A DNA stretch of 64,000 nucleotides, taken from contig NZ_JAPFBW010000009.1 of NCBI RefSeq assembly GCF_026153205.1, positions 152,158 to 216,157 of the forward strand, given 5' to 3'. Below the pieces are notes generated by a model. The model was not told the origin of the DNA. It made no database searches and worked only from the letters and a program-made list of their open reading frames with translations. Below are positions 8,871 to 18,906 of this stretch, piece after piece. The stretch's first letter is position 1. Every line of letters starts with the position of its first letter. A program made the translations under genes and the position numbers. The stretch is from Aquabacterium sp. A7-Y (GTDB taxonomy: Bacteria > Pseudomonadota > Gammaproteobacteria > Burkholderiales > Burkholderiaceae_C).

Positions 8871-10367
8871 ATGACGATCAATGCCGACGCCGCCTACCTC
8901 GCCCTCAAGGCGCGCGACCGACGCTTCGACGGCCGGCTGTTTGTCGGCGTCACCTCGACGCGCATCTACTGCCGCCCGGTCTGCCGCGTCCGGACGCCCA
9001 AACGCGACAACTGCCGCTTTTACGGCAGTGCGGCCCAGGCCGAGGCGGCCGGCTTCCGGCCCTGCCTGAAGTGCCGGCCCGAGATCGCGCCGGCCGATCG
9101 CAGCCTGGCATGGTCCGTGATGGACGCTTCGCGCACGCTGGCCCACCAGGCGGCCGCATGGCTGGAGCAGTATGCCGCCCTCGGCGAGCAGGCCCGCATG
9201 GACCGGCTCGCCGCTGTGCTGGGCATCACCGATCGCCACCTGCGCCGCATCTTCGCGGCGGAGCATGGCGTGACGCCGCTGCAATACCTGCAGACGCGCC
9301 GCCTGCTGCTGGCCAAGCAGTTGCTGACCGACACCCGCCTGCCGGTGACCCAGGTCGCGCTCGCCGCCGGGTTCGGCAGCGTGCGACGTTTCAATGCCGC
9401 CTTCGCCGAGCGCTACCGCCTGCAGCCGGGCGAGCTGCGCCGCCAACTGCCCGAGCGCGACACGGGCGACGGACCCGCGGTGAACCTGCAGCTGGCTTAT
9501 CGCGAGCCCTACGAGGGACGGGCCTTGCTGGGTTTCCTGGCACAGCGGGCCATCCCCGGCGTCGAGGTGGTGCAGTTCGACGGCCCGCACGCCGGCATCC
9601 GGCGCAGCCTGCGCATCGAGCACGAGGGCGGGGAACAGCGCGGCTGGCTGCAGGCGAGTTTTGTCCCCGGGCGGCCGGTGCTGCGCATCGCGCTGGCGCC
9701 CGAACTGGCTCACCACAGTGCCGCGCTGCTGCGCGGGGTGCGGCGCTGGCTGGACCTGGATGCCGAGCCGGAGGCGATCGACGCGGTGCTGGCCGCCCTG
9801 CCCGCACCCGGCACACGCCTGCCGGGTGCCATCGACAGCTTCGAGCTGGCGGTGCGTGCGGTGCTCGGCCAGCAGGTCAGCGTGGCGGCGGCACGCACCT
9901 TCGCGACGCGTCTGGTGCAGGCCTACGGCGAACCGGTTGCCACGCCCTGGGACGACGTGAACCGCCTGTTTCCGACCCCGGCCGTGCTGGCGCGGGCCGA
10001 TGCGGCCGGACTGGGGGAACTCGGCATCGTGCGCCAGCGCGCCGGCGCCATCGTGGCCCTGGCGACGCAGTGGCCCAGCCTGTCCGTCCTCATCGCCCGG
10101 GGCAGCGCGCCCGAGGCCCTGATGGCCGCGCTCCAGGCTTTGCCCGGCATCGGCCCGTGGACCGCGCACTACATCGCGATGCGGGCGCTGGCCTGGCCCG
10201 ACGCCTTCCTGCCCAAGGACGTGGCGCTGCTCAAGGCGATGGAGCAGGTGCTCGGCGTGCGTGGCCAGCGCGCGGCCGACCTGCTGGCGCGCCAGTGGAG
10301 CCCCTGGCGCTCGTATGCGGTGCTGCGACTGTGGGCCGCCCTCACCCCCTCTGCCGAGAAAGCCTGA
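8871..10367 (+). CDS. alkA: Ada-AlkA fusion: alkylation-responsive regulator and 3-methyladenine DNA glycosylase
   Basis: 498 residues in three parts. Residues 1-85 are the Ada N-terminal zinc domain, with Cys34, Cys38, Cys65 and Cys68 in IYCRPVC and RPCLKC; one Cys normally accepts a methyl group from DNA phosphotriesters. Residues 100-195 are an AraC-type helix-turn-helix domain. Residues 200-498 are AlkA, with the helix-hairpin-helix LPGIGPWTAHYIAMRA and the downstream FLPKDVALLK carrying the expected catalytic Asp. The protein can thus sense alkylation, bind DNA and excise damaged bases. The Ada methyltransferase domain is missing but is supplied by ogt four bases downstream. GATAAT ends six bases before the ATG and no Shine-Dalgarno is visible, so the mRNA may be leaderless. 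Confidence 0.93.
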   Translation: MTINADAAYLALKARDRRFDGRLFVGVTSTRIYCRPVCRVRTPKRDNCRFYGSAAQAEAAGFRPCLKCRPEIAPADRSLAWSVMDASRTLAHQAAAWLEQYAALGEQARMDRLAAVLGITDRHLRRIFAAEHGVTPLQYLQTRRLLLAKQLLTDTRLPVTQVALAAGFGSVRRFNAAFAERYRLQPGELRRQLPERDTGDGPAVNLQLAYREPYEGRALLGFLAQRAIPGVEVVQFDGPHAGIRRSLRIEHEGGEQRGWLQASFVPGRPVLRIALAPELAHHSAALLRGVRRWLDLDAEPEAIDAVLAALPAPGTRLPGAIDSFELAVRAVLGQQVSVAAARTFATRLVQAYGEPVATPWDDVNRLFPTPAVLARADAAGLGELGIVRQRAGAIVALATQWPSLSVLIARGSAPEALMAALQALPGIGPWTAHYIAMRALAWPDAFLPKDVALLKAMEQVLGVRGQRAADLLARQWSPWRSYAVLRLWAALTPSAEKA

Positions 10368-10371
10368 GCCC

Positions 10372-10878
10372 ATGAAAACGACTGTGCCTCGCTACACTGC
10401 GCAGCGCCGCATCGCGTCGCCGCTCGGAGAGATCCTGCTGGCCCGCACCGACGCGGGGCTGGCCGGGCTCTGGTTCGAGGGGCAGAAGGACCATCCCGAG
10501 GTGCTGTCGGCACCGCAGGCTGCGGCGGACGATGCCTGGCTGGGCCAGGCGGAGGAACAACTGGATCGCTTCTGGCGGGGAGCGCCGGTGGACTTCACGG
10601 TCCCGCTGGACCTGCATGGCACGCCCTTTCAGCGCGCCGTGTGGCAAGCCTTGCTGACACTGTCCCTGGGCCGCACCGCCAGCTATCGAGACATTGCGCT
10701 GCAGATCGGGTGCACGAGCGCCACGCGGGCCGTCGGCGCGGCGGTGGGACGCAACCCGGTGTCCATCATCGTGCCCTGCCACCGCGTGATCGGCAGCAGC
10801 GGCGGCCTCACCGGCTACTCGGGGGGACTGGAAAGAAAAGTGGCGCTGCTGCGCCTCGAAGGGGTGCTGGCGCTCTAG
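10372..10878 (+). CDS. ogt: Methylated-DNA--[protein]-cysteine S-methyltransferase
   Basis: 168-residue suicide repair protein that transfers alkyl groups from O6-alkylguanine to its own cysteine. The active-site motif IVPCHRVIGSSGGLTGYSGG is intact, with the helix-turn-helix region TASYRDIALQIG before it and the usual N-terminal ribonuclease-like domain. The ATG begins MKTTVPRYTAQRRIASPLGE, four bases after the stop of the Ada-AlkA gene, implying translational coupling in one alkylation-response operon. Length is normal for Ogt/MGMT. Confidence 0.94.
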   Translation: MKTTVPRYTAQRRIASPLGEILLARTDAGLAGLWFEGQKDHPEVLSAPQAAADDAWLGQAEEQLDRFWRGAPVDFTVPLDLHGTPFQRAVWQALLTLSLGRTASYRDIALQIGCTSATRAVGAAVGRNPVSIIVPCHRVIGSSGGLTGYSGGLERKVALLRLEGVLAL

Positions 10879-10917
10879 GCGCGCGGCCTCCGCGACCGAT
10901 TGTTTTTGAAGGACTGA

Positions 10918-11799
10918 ATGAAAGCCCGTGACCTGCTCGATCTCGTTCTGCTCGCCGCCATCTGGGGCGCCTCTTTCCTGTTCCTGCGGCTGGGTGCAAG
11001 CGAGTTCGGACCGGTGGCGCTGGCCGCGGTGCGCGTCGCGGGCGCCGGCCTGTTCCTGCTGCCCATCCTCGTGATGAAGCGCCAGACCGCTGCACTGCGC
11101 ACGCACGCGGGTCATCTGCTCGTCGCGGGCGTGCTGACCAGCGGCCTGCCCTTTCTCTGCTTCAGCTATGCCGCGCTGTCGATCACGGCAGGCCTGTCGT
11201 CCATCTTCAATGCCACCACCCCCTTGTTCGGCGCGCTGATCGCCTGGATCTGGCTGAAGGACCGGCCCGGCCCTTGGCGCGCGGCGGGCCTGGCGATCGG
11301 TTTCCTCGGGGTGCTCGGGCTCGCCTGGGAGAAGGCCAGCTTCAAGCCCGGCGCCGACGCGACCGGCTGGGCGGTGCTCGCCTGCCTGGCCGCCACCTCG
11401 TGCTACGGCTTGTCGGCCAGCTACACCAAACGTTATCTCACCGGCCTGCCGCCCCTGGCCGTGGCCGCCGGCACCCAGTTGGGCGCAACGCTGTTCCTGC
11501 TGCTGCCCGCAGTGCGGTGGTGGCCGGCCGCGACGCCCTCGGCCGGAGCCTGGGGAGCGGCCCTTGCCCTCGCGCTGCTGTGCACCGGCCTCGCCTACAT
11601 CCTCTACTTCCGCCTGCTGGCGCGGGTGGGGCCGGCCAACACCATTTCGGTGACCTTCCTGATCCCGGCCTTCGCCGTGGCCTGGGGCTGGCTTTTCCTC
11701 GGCGAGGGCGTGACCGGGGCGATGTTGCTCGGCAGCGCGGTGATCCTGCTGGGCACCGCGCTGGCAACCGGCCTGCTGCCCAGGCGCCCGTCTCGGTGA
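10918..11799 (+). CDS. EamA family drug/metabolite transporter
   Basis: 293 residues with about ten predicted hydrophobic helices arranged as two EamA repeats (residues 5-138 and 150-285), the DMT superfamily plan for inner-membrane exporters of metabolites or amino acids. The first helix reads LLDLVLLAAIWGASFLFLRL, a common family start. The end of each repeat shows the LFLGE/ WLKDRPG type motif. GAAGGA precedes the ATG. It follows ogt by 39 bases, so it may be read from the same transcript, though nothing ties it to DNA repair. Substrate unknown. Confidence 0.9.
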   Translation: MKARDLLDLVLLAAIWGASFLFLRLGASEFGPVALAAVRVAGAGLFLLPILVMKRQTAALRTHAGHLLVAGVLTSGLPFLCFSYAALSITAGLSSIFNATTPLFGALIAWIWLKDRPGPWRAAGLAIGFLGVLGLAWEKASFKPGADATGWAVLACLAATSCYGLSASYTKRYLTGLPPLAVAAGTQLGATLFLLLPAVRWWPAATPSAGAWGAALALALLCTGLAYILYFRLLARVGPANTISVTFLIPAFAVAWGWLFLGEGVTGAMLLGSAVILLGTALATGLLPRRPSR

Positions 11800-11838
11800 C
11801 AATGCGCGCCAGCCCAAACCACCCTCTGGAGCCCTGCC

Positions 11839-12291
11839 ATGAGCCAAGACAAGACTGCCCTGCCCTTTGAACCCGCCACGCCGATCGCCGCAGCTTTCGA
11901 GCCCGGCCTGCAAGTCCGCCGCAAGGTGCTGGGCGAGCACCATGTGCGGCGCGCGCTGGACAACGCGGGAGACTTCCAGGCCGAACTGCAGGAACTGGTG
12001 ACCGCCTTTGCCTGGGGCACGGTGTGGACGCGCGAAGGCCTGCCGCTCAAGACCCGCAGCATGCTCACCGTCGCGATGCTGGTCGCACTGGGCCGCCAGA
12101 AGGAACTGGAAGGCCACCTGCGCGGTGCGCTGAACAATGGCGTCAGTGTTGAAGAACTGAAGGAAATCCTTCTGCACAGTGCCGTCTACTGCGGTTTTCC
12201 GGCCGCCATCGAAGGCTTCCGCACGGCGGCGACGGTGATCGAGCAATATCGCCAGGACGGCCGGCCTGCAGGAGCGCCGGGTGCGTCCTGA
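11839..12291 (+). CDS. Carboxymuconolactone decarboxylase family protein (PcaC-like)
   Basis: 150 residues. From about residue 23 it follows 4-carboxymuconolactone decarboxylase closely: GLQVRRKVLGEHHV, then FAWGTVWTREGLPLKTRSML and EGHLRGALNNGVSVEELKEI, then AVYCGFPAAIEG. That enzyme acts in the protocatechuate branch of the beta-ketoadipate pathway. No other pca gene is near, so a stand-alone role, or a relative of unknown activity, is possible. A GACAAT element 34 bases upstream overlaps the end of the transporter gene and may be a -10. TGGAG lies eight bases before the ATG. Confidence 0.85.
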   Translation: MSQDKTALPFEPATPIAAAFEPGLQVRRKVLGEHHVRRALDNAGDFQAELQELVTAFAWGTVWTREGLPLKTRSMLTVAMLVALGRQKELEGHLRGALNNGVSVEELKEILLHSAVYCGFPAAIEGFRTAATVIEQYRQDGRPAGAPGAS

Positions 12292-12336
12292 ACGCCCCGG
12301 GATTCTTGATGAAGCGCCCCTGACGAGGAGACGGCG

Positions 12337-12507
12337 ATGACATCGGCACGCAAGCACAAGTTGCGTATCCCCGCACCCCAGCCCCGCAATCCCCTGGTGG
12401 CTCCCGCGGCCCGCCGCAAGGCCGGCTCGCACCGCAAGGGCGAACGTAGCGAGCGGCAGGCCGCGGCTCGCGAACTGCGCAGGCACCTAAAGGGCGACCC
12501 AAACTGA
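12337..12507 (+). CDS. Small basic protein of 56 residues, unknown function
   Basis: An ATG at 12337, preceded by GAGGAG at a good spacing, opens a 56-residue frame starting MTSARKHKLRIPAPQPRNPL and ending RRHLKGDPN. It is very rich in Arg, Lys and Ala, with RKAGSHRKGERSERQAA in the middle. Short proteins with the RKHKLRIP...RNPLVAPA...KAGSHRK pattern occur in many Burkholderiales, always without a known role; the composition would suit nucleic-acid binding, which is inference. A terminator follows at 12535-12560. I recall the pattern from related genomes and cannot search for it here. Confidence 0.72.
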   Translation: MTSARKHKLRIPAPQPRNPLVAPAARRKAGSHRKGERSERQAAARELRRHLKGDPN

Positions 12508-12534
12508 GCATCCCCGGGTCGCGTCGACCCATGA

Positions 12535-12560
12535 AAAAAGCCGCTCGGGGGCGGCTTTTT
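12535..12560. terminator. Bidirectional terminator between the small basic gene and the tRNA cluster
   Basis: A 10-bp perfect stem, AAAAAGCCGC paired with GCGGCTTTTT around a six-base loop, has T runs on both strands. It can end the plus-strand transcript of the small gene and the minus-strand tRNA transcript. Confidence 0.85.
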
Positions 12561-12566
12561 GAATTG

Positions 12567-12643
12567 TGGCGGAGTGGACGGGACTCGAACCCGCGACCCC
12601 CGGCGTGACAGGCCGGTATTCTAACCAACTGAACTACCACTCC
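12567..12643 (-). tRNA. tRNA-Asp (anticodon GTC), copy 2
   Basis: 77 nt with the acceptor pair GGAGTGG/CCACTCC, discriminator G and an encoded CCA. The anticodon loop CCTGTCACG carries GTC. It is the last gene of the tRNA cluster and a terminator begins seven bases downstream. Confidence 0.97.
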
Positions 12644-12702
12644 GCGTGGCAGCGAGTCGTCTGCCTCGAGCTTTCGACCCTCAACACCTGCCTCGCTCAA
12701 CT

Positions 12703-12778
12703 TGGCGTCCCCTAGGGGATTCGAACCCCTGTTACAACCGTGAAAGGGTCGTGTCCTAGGCCTCTAGACGAAGGGGAC
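12703..12778 (-). tRNA. tRNA-Glu (anticodon TTC), copy 2
   Basis: 76 nt, starting GTCCCCTTCGTCTAGAGGCC and ending with encoded CCA. The anticodon loop CTTTCAC carries TTC. It follows the internal terminator at 12806-12833, so it relies on read-through or its own weak promoter. Confidence 0.97.
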
Positions 12779-12805
12779 CAAATTCATTCTTATCTCTGTT
12801 GAATT

Positions 12806-12833
12806 AAAAAGCCGCCCGGCTGGGCGGCTTTTT
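12806..12833. terminator. Terminator inside the tRNA cluster
   Basis: An 11-bp stem, AAAAAGCCGCC paired with GGCGGCTTTTT, has a six-base loop and T runs on both strands. It lies 10 bases past tRNA-Asp copy 1 and matches the terminator at the end of the second unit. Confidence 0.8.
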
Positions 12834-12842
12834 GAATTCGCT

Positions 12843-12919
12843 TGGCGGAGTGGACGGGACTCGAACCCGCGACCCCCGGCGTGACAGGCCGGTATTCTAA
12901 CCAACTGAACTACCACTCC
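12843..12919 (-). tRNA. tRNA-Asp (anticodon GTC), copy 1
   Basis: 77 nt, identical to the copy at 12567-12643, with encoded CCA and anticodon GTC. Confidence 0.97.
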
Positions 12920-12977
12920 GCGTGGCAGCGAGTTTCTGCATCGAGCTTTCGACTCTCTGCACAAGCCCCGCCAAACT

Positions 12978-13053
12978 TGGCGTCCCCTAGGGGATTCGAA
13001 CCCCTGTTACAACCGTGAAAGGGTCGTGTCCTAGGCCTCTAGACGAAGGGGAC
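12978..13053 (-). tRNA. tRNA-Glu (anticodon TTC), copy 1
   Basis: 76 nt, identical to the copy at 12703-12778, with encoded CCA and anticodon TTC. Lies 40 bases downstream of tRNA-Ala in the same transcript. The glutamyl-tRNA synthetase gene is the next gene upstream of the cluster. Confidence 0.97.
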
Positions 13054-13093
13054 AAGATGCTTCGCCATCTCTTGAACCGCGCGCCACCGTGAT

Positions 13094-13169
<76 letters not shown>

Positions 13170-13270
13170 GTCACTCGTTTCGCCCCTCCGCATCGCATCA
13201 GAGGTAAATCACCTCTTCAGCATCTGCTTCAGATCTACTTTGCGTGTCGCGCTGTTCAAGCGAGAATGAA

Positions 13271-13300
13271 AGTATATAACGGTTCTCAAACGCTTTGCAA
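13271..13300 (-). promoter_or_regulatory. Sigma-70 promoter of the tRNA cluster
   Basis: On the minus strand TTGCAA (13300-13295) and TATACT (13276-13271) are separated by 18 bases. The start point would be near 13264, about 95 bases before tRNA-Ala. The -35 lies inside the last codons of gltX. Confidence 0.6.
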
Positions 13301-14680
13301 GCGGTCGAGCACAACTTTTTGGTCGAACGCTGCCAACACCGCATCGATGGATGGGGTCTGTGCCCGCCCGCATACCAGCACGCGCACCGGAATCGCGAGC
13401 TGCGGCATCTTGAGGCCGTGCGCGGCGATGCTGTCCTTGATGGCCTGCTGGATGGCGCCCTTCTCCCACGCGACCGTGGTCAGCTTCTCGCGCAGCGTGG
13501 CCAGCGCGGGCTTGACGGCCTCGGTGACATGGGCCTCCAGATCCTCGGCGCTGGGCTCGACGTCGACAAAATACATCGAGATCCAGTCGGCCAATTCGAC
13601 GGTCGTCGCACAGCGGTCCTTGAAGAGCCCGCACAGGGCCGCGAGCCGTGCGTCGGCCTGGACCTGGACACCGCGCTTGGCGAGTTGTTCGGCGACCAGA
13701 CCGGCCAGCATGCCATCGTCGGCCATCTTGATGTGCTGGCCGTTGACCCAGCGCAGCTTGGCCTCGTCGAACTGCCCGGCCGACTTGCCCAGGTGGTCGA
13801 GATTGAACCACTGCAGGAACTGCTCGCGCGTGAAGATCTCGTCGTCGCCGTGGCTCCAGCCCAGACGCGCCAGGTAGTTCACGACGCCGTCGGCCAGGTA
13901 GCCCTCGTCGCGGTACTGCGTGACGGCCTTGGCGCCGTTGCGCTTGCTCATCTTCTCGCCTTGCTCGTTGAGCACGGTGGGCAGGTGAGCGTAGACCGGC
14001 GGCTCCTTGCCGAGGGCGCGGAAGATGTTGATCTGACGCGGCGTGTTGTTGACATGGTCGTCGCCTCGCACGACGTGGGTGATGCCCATGTCGATGTCGT
14101 CGACGACGACGCAGAAGTTGTAGGTCGGCGTGCCGTCGGGCCGCGCGATCACCAGGTCGTCGAGCTCGTCATTGCTGATCTCGATGCGGCCCTTGACCTT
14201 GTCTTCCCACACCACCGAGCCGCCGACCGGATTGCGGAAACGCAGCACCGGCTGCACGCCCTCGGGCACCGGGGGCAGCGTCTTGCCGGGCTCCGGGCGC
14301 CAGGTGCCGTCGTAGCGCGGCTTCTCCTTGGCGGCCATCTGGCGTTCACGCAGTGCGTCCAGCTCGGCGGACGACATGTAGCAGCGGTACACCAGGCCCT
14401 GCTCCAGCATCTGGCCCAGCACCTCCTTGTAGCGGTCCATGCGCTGCATCTGGTAGTAGGGACCTTCGTCATGGTCCAGGCCCAGCCACTGCATGCCTTC
14501 GAGGATCACATCCACCGCGGCCTGCGAGGAACGCTCCAGGTCGGTGTCCTCGATGCGCAAGATGAACACGCCGCCGTTGGCGCGCGCGAAGGCCCAGGGA
14601 TACAGCGCCGAGCGGATATTGCCCAGGTGGATGAAACCGGTCGGCGACGGGGCGAAGCGGGTGCGGATCTGGGTCATCAT
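13286..14680 (-). CDS. gltX: Glutamyl-tRNA synthetase
   Basis: 464-residue class I aminoacyl-tRNA synthetase that charges tRNA-Glu in the cytoplasm. The HIGH-type motif appears as [15 protein letters not shown] near residue 15 and the KMSKS-type motif as [10 protein letters not shown] near residue 240. Length matches the E. coli enzyme (471). The start is [15 protein letters not shown]; its ATG overlaps the metZ stop as ATGA, so translation is probably coupled. This overlap decides the first of two adjacent ATGs, though the second (14677) is equally possible. The gene ends just before the cluster that encodes two tRNA-Glu copies. Confidence 0.95.
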   Translation of the reverse strand: MMTQIRTRFAPSPTGFIHLGNIRSALYPWAFARANGGVFILRIEDTDLERSSQAAVDVILEGMQWLGLDHDEGPYYQMQRMDRYKEVLGQMLEQGLVYRCYMSSAELDALRERQMAAKEKPRYDGTWRPEPGKTLPPVPEGVQPVLRFRNPVGGSVVWEDKVKGRIEISNDELDDLVIARPDGTPTYNFCVVVDDIDMGITHVVRGDDHVNNTPRQINIFRALGKEPPVYAHLPTVLNEQGEKMSKRNGAKAVTQYRDEGYLADGVVNYLARLGWSHGDDEIFTREQFLQWFNLDHLGKSAGQFDEAKLRWVNGQHIKMADDGMLAGLVAEQLAKRGVQVQADARLAALCGLFKDRCATTVELADWISMYFVDVEPSAEDLEAHVTEAVKPALATLREKLTTVAWEKGAIQQAIKDSIAAHGLKMPQLAIPVRVLVCGRAQTPSIDAVLAAFDQKVVLDRLQSV

Positions 14681-15918
14681 GCTGTCAGGCTGTCGAGGCC
14701 GCGTGCGAGGTCGTTCAGCAGGTCCTGCACATCGTCCAGGCCGACCGCGACGCGGATCATGCCCTGCGTGATGCCGGCGGCCTGGCGCTGCTCCTCGGTG
14801 AGGCGCCCGTGCGAGGTGCTGGACGGATGGGTGATGGTGGTCTTGGTGTCGCCCAGGTTGGCGGTGATCGAGCAGATGCGGGTGCTGTCGATCACGTGGA
14901 AGGCATTGCGGCGCGCCAGCTCGGGCCCGCCCTGCTGCTGGCCGCGCACGATGAAGGCGACCACGGCGCCGCCGCTGCCGCCCTGCTGGCGCATCGCCAG
15001 CTCGTGCTGCGGGTGCGACTTGAGGCCGGGGTAGTAGACGCGCTCGACGGCCGGGTGCTGCTCCAGCCAGCCCGCGACACGCAGGGCGCGCTCGCTCTGG
15101 GCTTGCATCCGCACCGACAGGGTCTCCATGCCCTTGAGCACGACCCAGGCGTTGAAAGGCGAGAGCGACATGCCGGCGCTGCGCATCACGGGCACGAACT
15201 TGCCCTCGATCAGGGCTTCGCTCGCGCACACCGCGCCGGCGATCACACGGCCCTGGCCGTCGAGGTACTTGGTGCCGGAATGGATGATGAGGTCGGCGCC
15301 GAGCTTGGCCGGCTGCTGCAGCGCCGGGGAGCAGAAGCAGTTGTCGACCGCGAGCAGCGCCCCGCCCTGGTGAGCGATCTCGGCCAGCGCCGCGATGTCG
15401 CACACCTCGTTGAGCGGGTTGGTCGGCGTCTCGGCGAACAGCAGCCGGGTGTTGTGGCGCATTGCGCGCTGCCAGGCACCGATGTCGGTCTGGGACACGA
15501 AACTGGTCTCGATGCCGAACTTGGAGAACTCGCCGCCAAGCAGCTTGATGGTCGAGCCGAACACGCTCTGCGAGCAGATCACGTGGTCGCCCGCCTTGAG
15601 CAGGGCCATCACTGTCAAGAGGATGGCACTCATTCCGCTGGAGGTGCCGATGCACGCCTGCGTGCCTTCCAGGGCCGCGAGGCGCCGCTCCATCATCATG
15701 ACGGTCGGGTTGCTGAAGCGCGAATAGACGAAGGCCTCTTCCTCGTTGGCAAAACGCGCCGCCGCGGTGGCCGCGTCCGGATGCACGAAGCTGCTGGTCA
15801 GGAACAGCGCCTCCGAGTTCTCGCCCCAGGGCGTGGCCGGCAGACCTTCGCGCACGGCCAGGGTGTCCAGCCGCACGTCGGCCGGCAAGTCGACCCGGGG
15901 AATCTTCTTGTCGTTCAT
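14677..15918 (-). CDS. metZ: O-succinylhomoserine sulfhydrylase
   Basis: 413-residue PLP enzyme of the Cys/Met metabolism family that makes homocysteine directly from O-succinylhomoserine and sulfide, bypassing cystathionine. Lys217 in [20 protein letters not shown] is the expected Schiff-base lysine; the [19 protein letters not shown] phosphate-binding region is intact. The start [20 protein letters not shown] has AAGGG upstream; a GTG five codons earlier overlaps the purF stop and is a possible alternative. The purF-metZ order is usual in Burkholderiales. Distinguishing it from cystathionine gamma-synthase rests on sequence similarity to MetZ and on this gene order. Confidence 0.9.
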   Translation of the reverse strand: MNDKKIPRVDLPADVRLDTLAVREGLPATPWGENSEALFLTSSFVHPDAATAAARFANEEEAFVYSRFSNPTVMMMERRLAALEGTQACIGTSSGMSAILLTVMALLKAGDHVICSQSVFGSTIKLLGGEFSKFGIETSFVSQTDIGAWQRAMRHNTRLLFAETPTNPLNEVCDIAALAEIAHQGGALLAVDNCFCSPALQQPAKLGADLIIHSGTKYLDGQGRVIAGAVCASEALIEGKFVPVMRSAGMSLSPFNAWVVLKGMETLSVRMQAQSERALRVAGWLEQHPAVERVYYPGLKSHPQHELAMRQQGGSGGAVVAFIVRGQQQGGPELARRNAFHVIDSTRICSITANLGDTKTTITHPSSTSHGRLTEEQRQAAGITQGMIRVAVGLDDVQDLLNDLARGLDSLTA

Positions 15919-15929
15919 CGCTGAACCCT

Positions 15930-17447
<1,518 letters not shown>

Positions 17448-17477
17448 ACCGATACCCCAGAAGTTGTGCTGCCGGCC

Positions 17478-17972
17478 CTAGCCCGGCAGCTGCTGCGCCA
17501 AGACGGCGGGCATCAGCGGCTTCAGCCCGCTGATCACCCTCTGCAGCATCGCTGCGCCGTGAGATTCCCGCCACGCCGCGCTGCGCGCCAGCGGCGTCCA
17601 CGCCACCAAGGTGGCGATCACCAATGCAATCAACAAGCCCCGCACCAGGCCAAAACCTGCGCCCATCACACGGTCCGCCGCGCTCAGTACGCTCGCATGC
17701 ACCAGGCGCTTGATCAGCCAGGCCAGCAGGCCCCAGAGGATCAGCGTGGCGACAAACACGATGCCGAAGGTCGCGACGTGGTTGAGCACCGAGCCCGGCA
17801 CCCCGACCGGCACGCGGGGCGCCAGTTGCGGCGTGAGCCACTGGGCGGCCACATAGGACACCACCCAGCCGGCGATGGACAGCACTTCGAACACCAGCCC
17901 GCGCATCACGCCGATGATCAGCGAGACCAGCAGCAGCGCCAGCAGCGCGAGATCGACCCAGCCGAGGTCCAT
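17478..17972 (-). CDS. cvpA: CvpA family inner membrane protein
   Basis: 164 residues with four hydrophobic helices; the first reads LGWVDLALLALLLVSLIIGV, the CvpA signature, followed by RGLVFEVLSIAGWVVSYVAA. CvpA was named for colicin V export in E. coli; its actual role is envelope homeostasis and is not well defined. The ATG at 17972 starts 10 bases after the SPOR gene stop and gives the standard family N-terminus. Located directly upstream of purF as in most proteobacteria. Confidence 0.92.
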   Translation of the reverse strand: MDLGWVDLALLALLLVSLIIGVMRGLVFEVLSIAGWVVSYVAAQWLTPQLAPRVPVGVPGSVLNHVATFGIVFVATLILWGLLAWLIKRLVHASVLSAADRVMGAGFGLVRGLLIALVIATLVAWTPLARSAAWRESHGAAMLQRVISGLKPLMPAVLAQQLPG

Positions 17973-17982
17973 GGCCCTGGCC

Positions 17983-18825
17983 CTACAGCGCCAGCAGGGC
18001 CGAGGGCAGGCCGGCCGCCTTGATCTTGCCGGCCGCCTGCTCGGCCTCGCTGCGCGAGGCGAAGGGGCCGACCCGCACACGGATGCGCTGGCCGTCGGCC
18101 GTTTGCACCACCTGGGTATAGGTCTTCAGGCCCAGGCGCTCGACCTTCAGGCGCGCCTCGCGGGCGCTGCCCTGCTCGCCGTAGGCGCCCACCTGGACGA
18201 TGAAGCGGCCGTTGTCGGCCGCCGGCTTGGCGGCTTCCGAACGCGGCGTCTCCTTGCCTTCCAGCAAGGCCTGGGCGCGCGCCGCCTCGGCGGGCGTCGG
18301 CCGGGCCGGCTCGGGACGGGGGGCCGGCTTGGCTTCGGGCTTCACTTCGGGTTTGGGCGCCGGCTTGGGATCGGGTTTCGGCTCCGGCCGGGCCGCCGGC
18401 TTGGGAGGCTCCGCGGCCGGGGGCGCGACCGTCACGCGTGACTCCGAGGCGGCAGGCGCGGGAGGTGCCGCATCACCGCCGGACTCGGCGGAGGATTCGT
18501 CGATCACTTCGGTCGGCCGGGCCGCCGGCGTCGGCTCGGGCGCAGGAGCGGGCGTTTCGGTCACGGGCTGAGGCGGCGGCACGACCAGCGGCGGCACCGC
18601 GTCCTTCTTCGGGATCTCGATCGGCAGGTCGACGCCGATGGGCCGGGGCTGGGTCTCGAACAGCAGCGGGAAGCCGATCACTCCGATGCCGACCAGCACG
18701 GCCGCGCCGATCAGGCGGTGGCGCGCACGGGTGCGCGCCTGGTCGATCGACTCCTGGTTCGAGGTGGCCCCGGGCGTGGCGCCGGGGGCGGCCGCGGAAC
18801 GCTTGAAGAAGGAGAGCAGACCCAT
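17983..18825 (-). CDS. SPOR domain protein (DedD-like)
   Basis: 280 residues. A short cytoplasmic start is followed by one membrane helix at about residues 37-55 (HRLIGAAVLVGIGVIGFPLL). Then comes a long linker rich in Pro, Ala, Glu and Lys (residues 75-195), including KPDPKPAPKPEVKPEAKPAP repeats. The C-terminal SPOR domain (about 205-278) begins NGRFIVQVGAYGEQGSAREA. SPOR domains bind glycan strands stripped of stem peptides at the division septum, so this is a single-pass periplasmic septal protein like DedD. It lies between folC and cvpA, a widespread arrangement. Confidence 0.9.
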   Translation of the reverse strand: MGLLSFFKRSAAAPGATPGATSNQESIDQARTRARHRLIGAAVLVGIGVIGFPLLFETQPRPIGVDLPIEIPKKDAVPPLVVPPPQPVTETPAPAPEPTPAARPTEVIDESSAESGGDAAPPAPAASESRVTVAPPAAEPPKPAARPEPKPDPKPAPKPEVKPEAKPAPRPEPARPTPAEAARAQALLEGKETPRSEAAKPAADNGRFIVQVGAYGEQGSAREARLKVERLGLKTYTQVVQTADGQRIRVRVGPFASRSEAEQAAGKIKAAGLPSALLAL

Positions 18826-18906
18826 GCGTTTGTCAGGTAATGGCTGCGGCCTTGACGCCGAAAGGCGAGGCCGCGTGGCTTCGATCGGAAAGAATGGGAG
18901 ACAGCG

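Larger units (their letters stand above)
12535..13053 (-). repeat. Tandem duplication of a tRNA-Glu/tRNA-Asp/terminator unit
   Basis: Two copies of the same unit lie head to tail (12535-12778 and 12806-13053). Each has, in transcription order, tRNA-Glu, a spacer, tRNA-Asp and a hairpin terminator. The tRNAs are identical between copies. The Glu-Asp spacers share long stretches such as GCTTTCGA and GGCAGCGAGT but differ by scattered changes and small indels, so the duplication is not brand new. Confidence 0.8.

Noticed and set aside
12535..13053. Regular repeats near 12.5-13 kb considered as a CRISPR array
   Set aside because: The repeated blocks are tRNA genes with cloverleaf pairing and encoded CCA.
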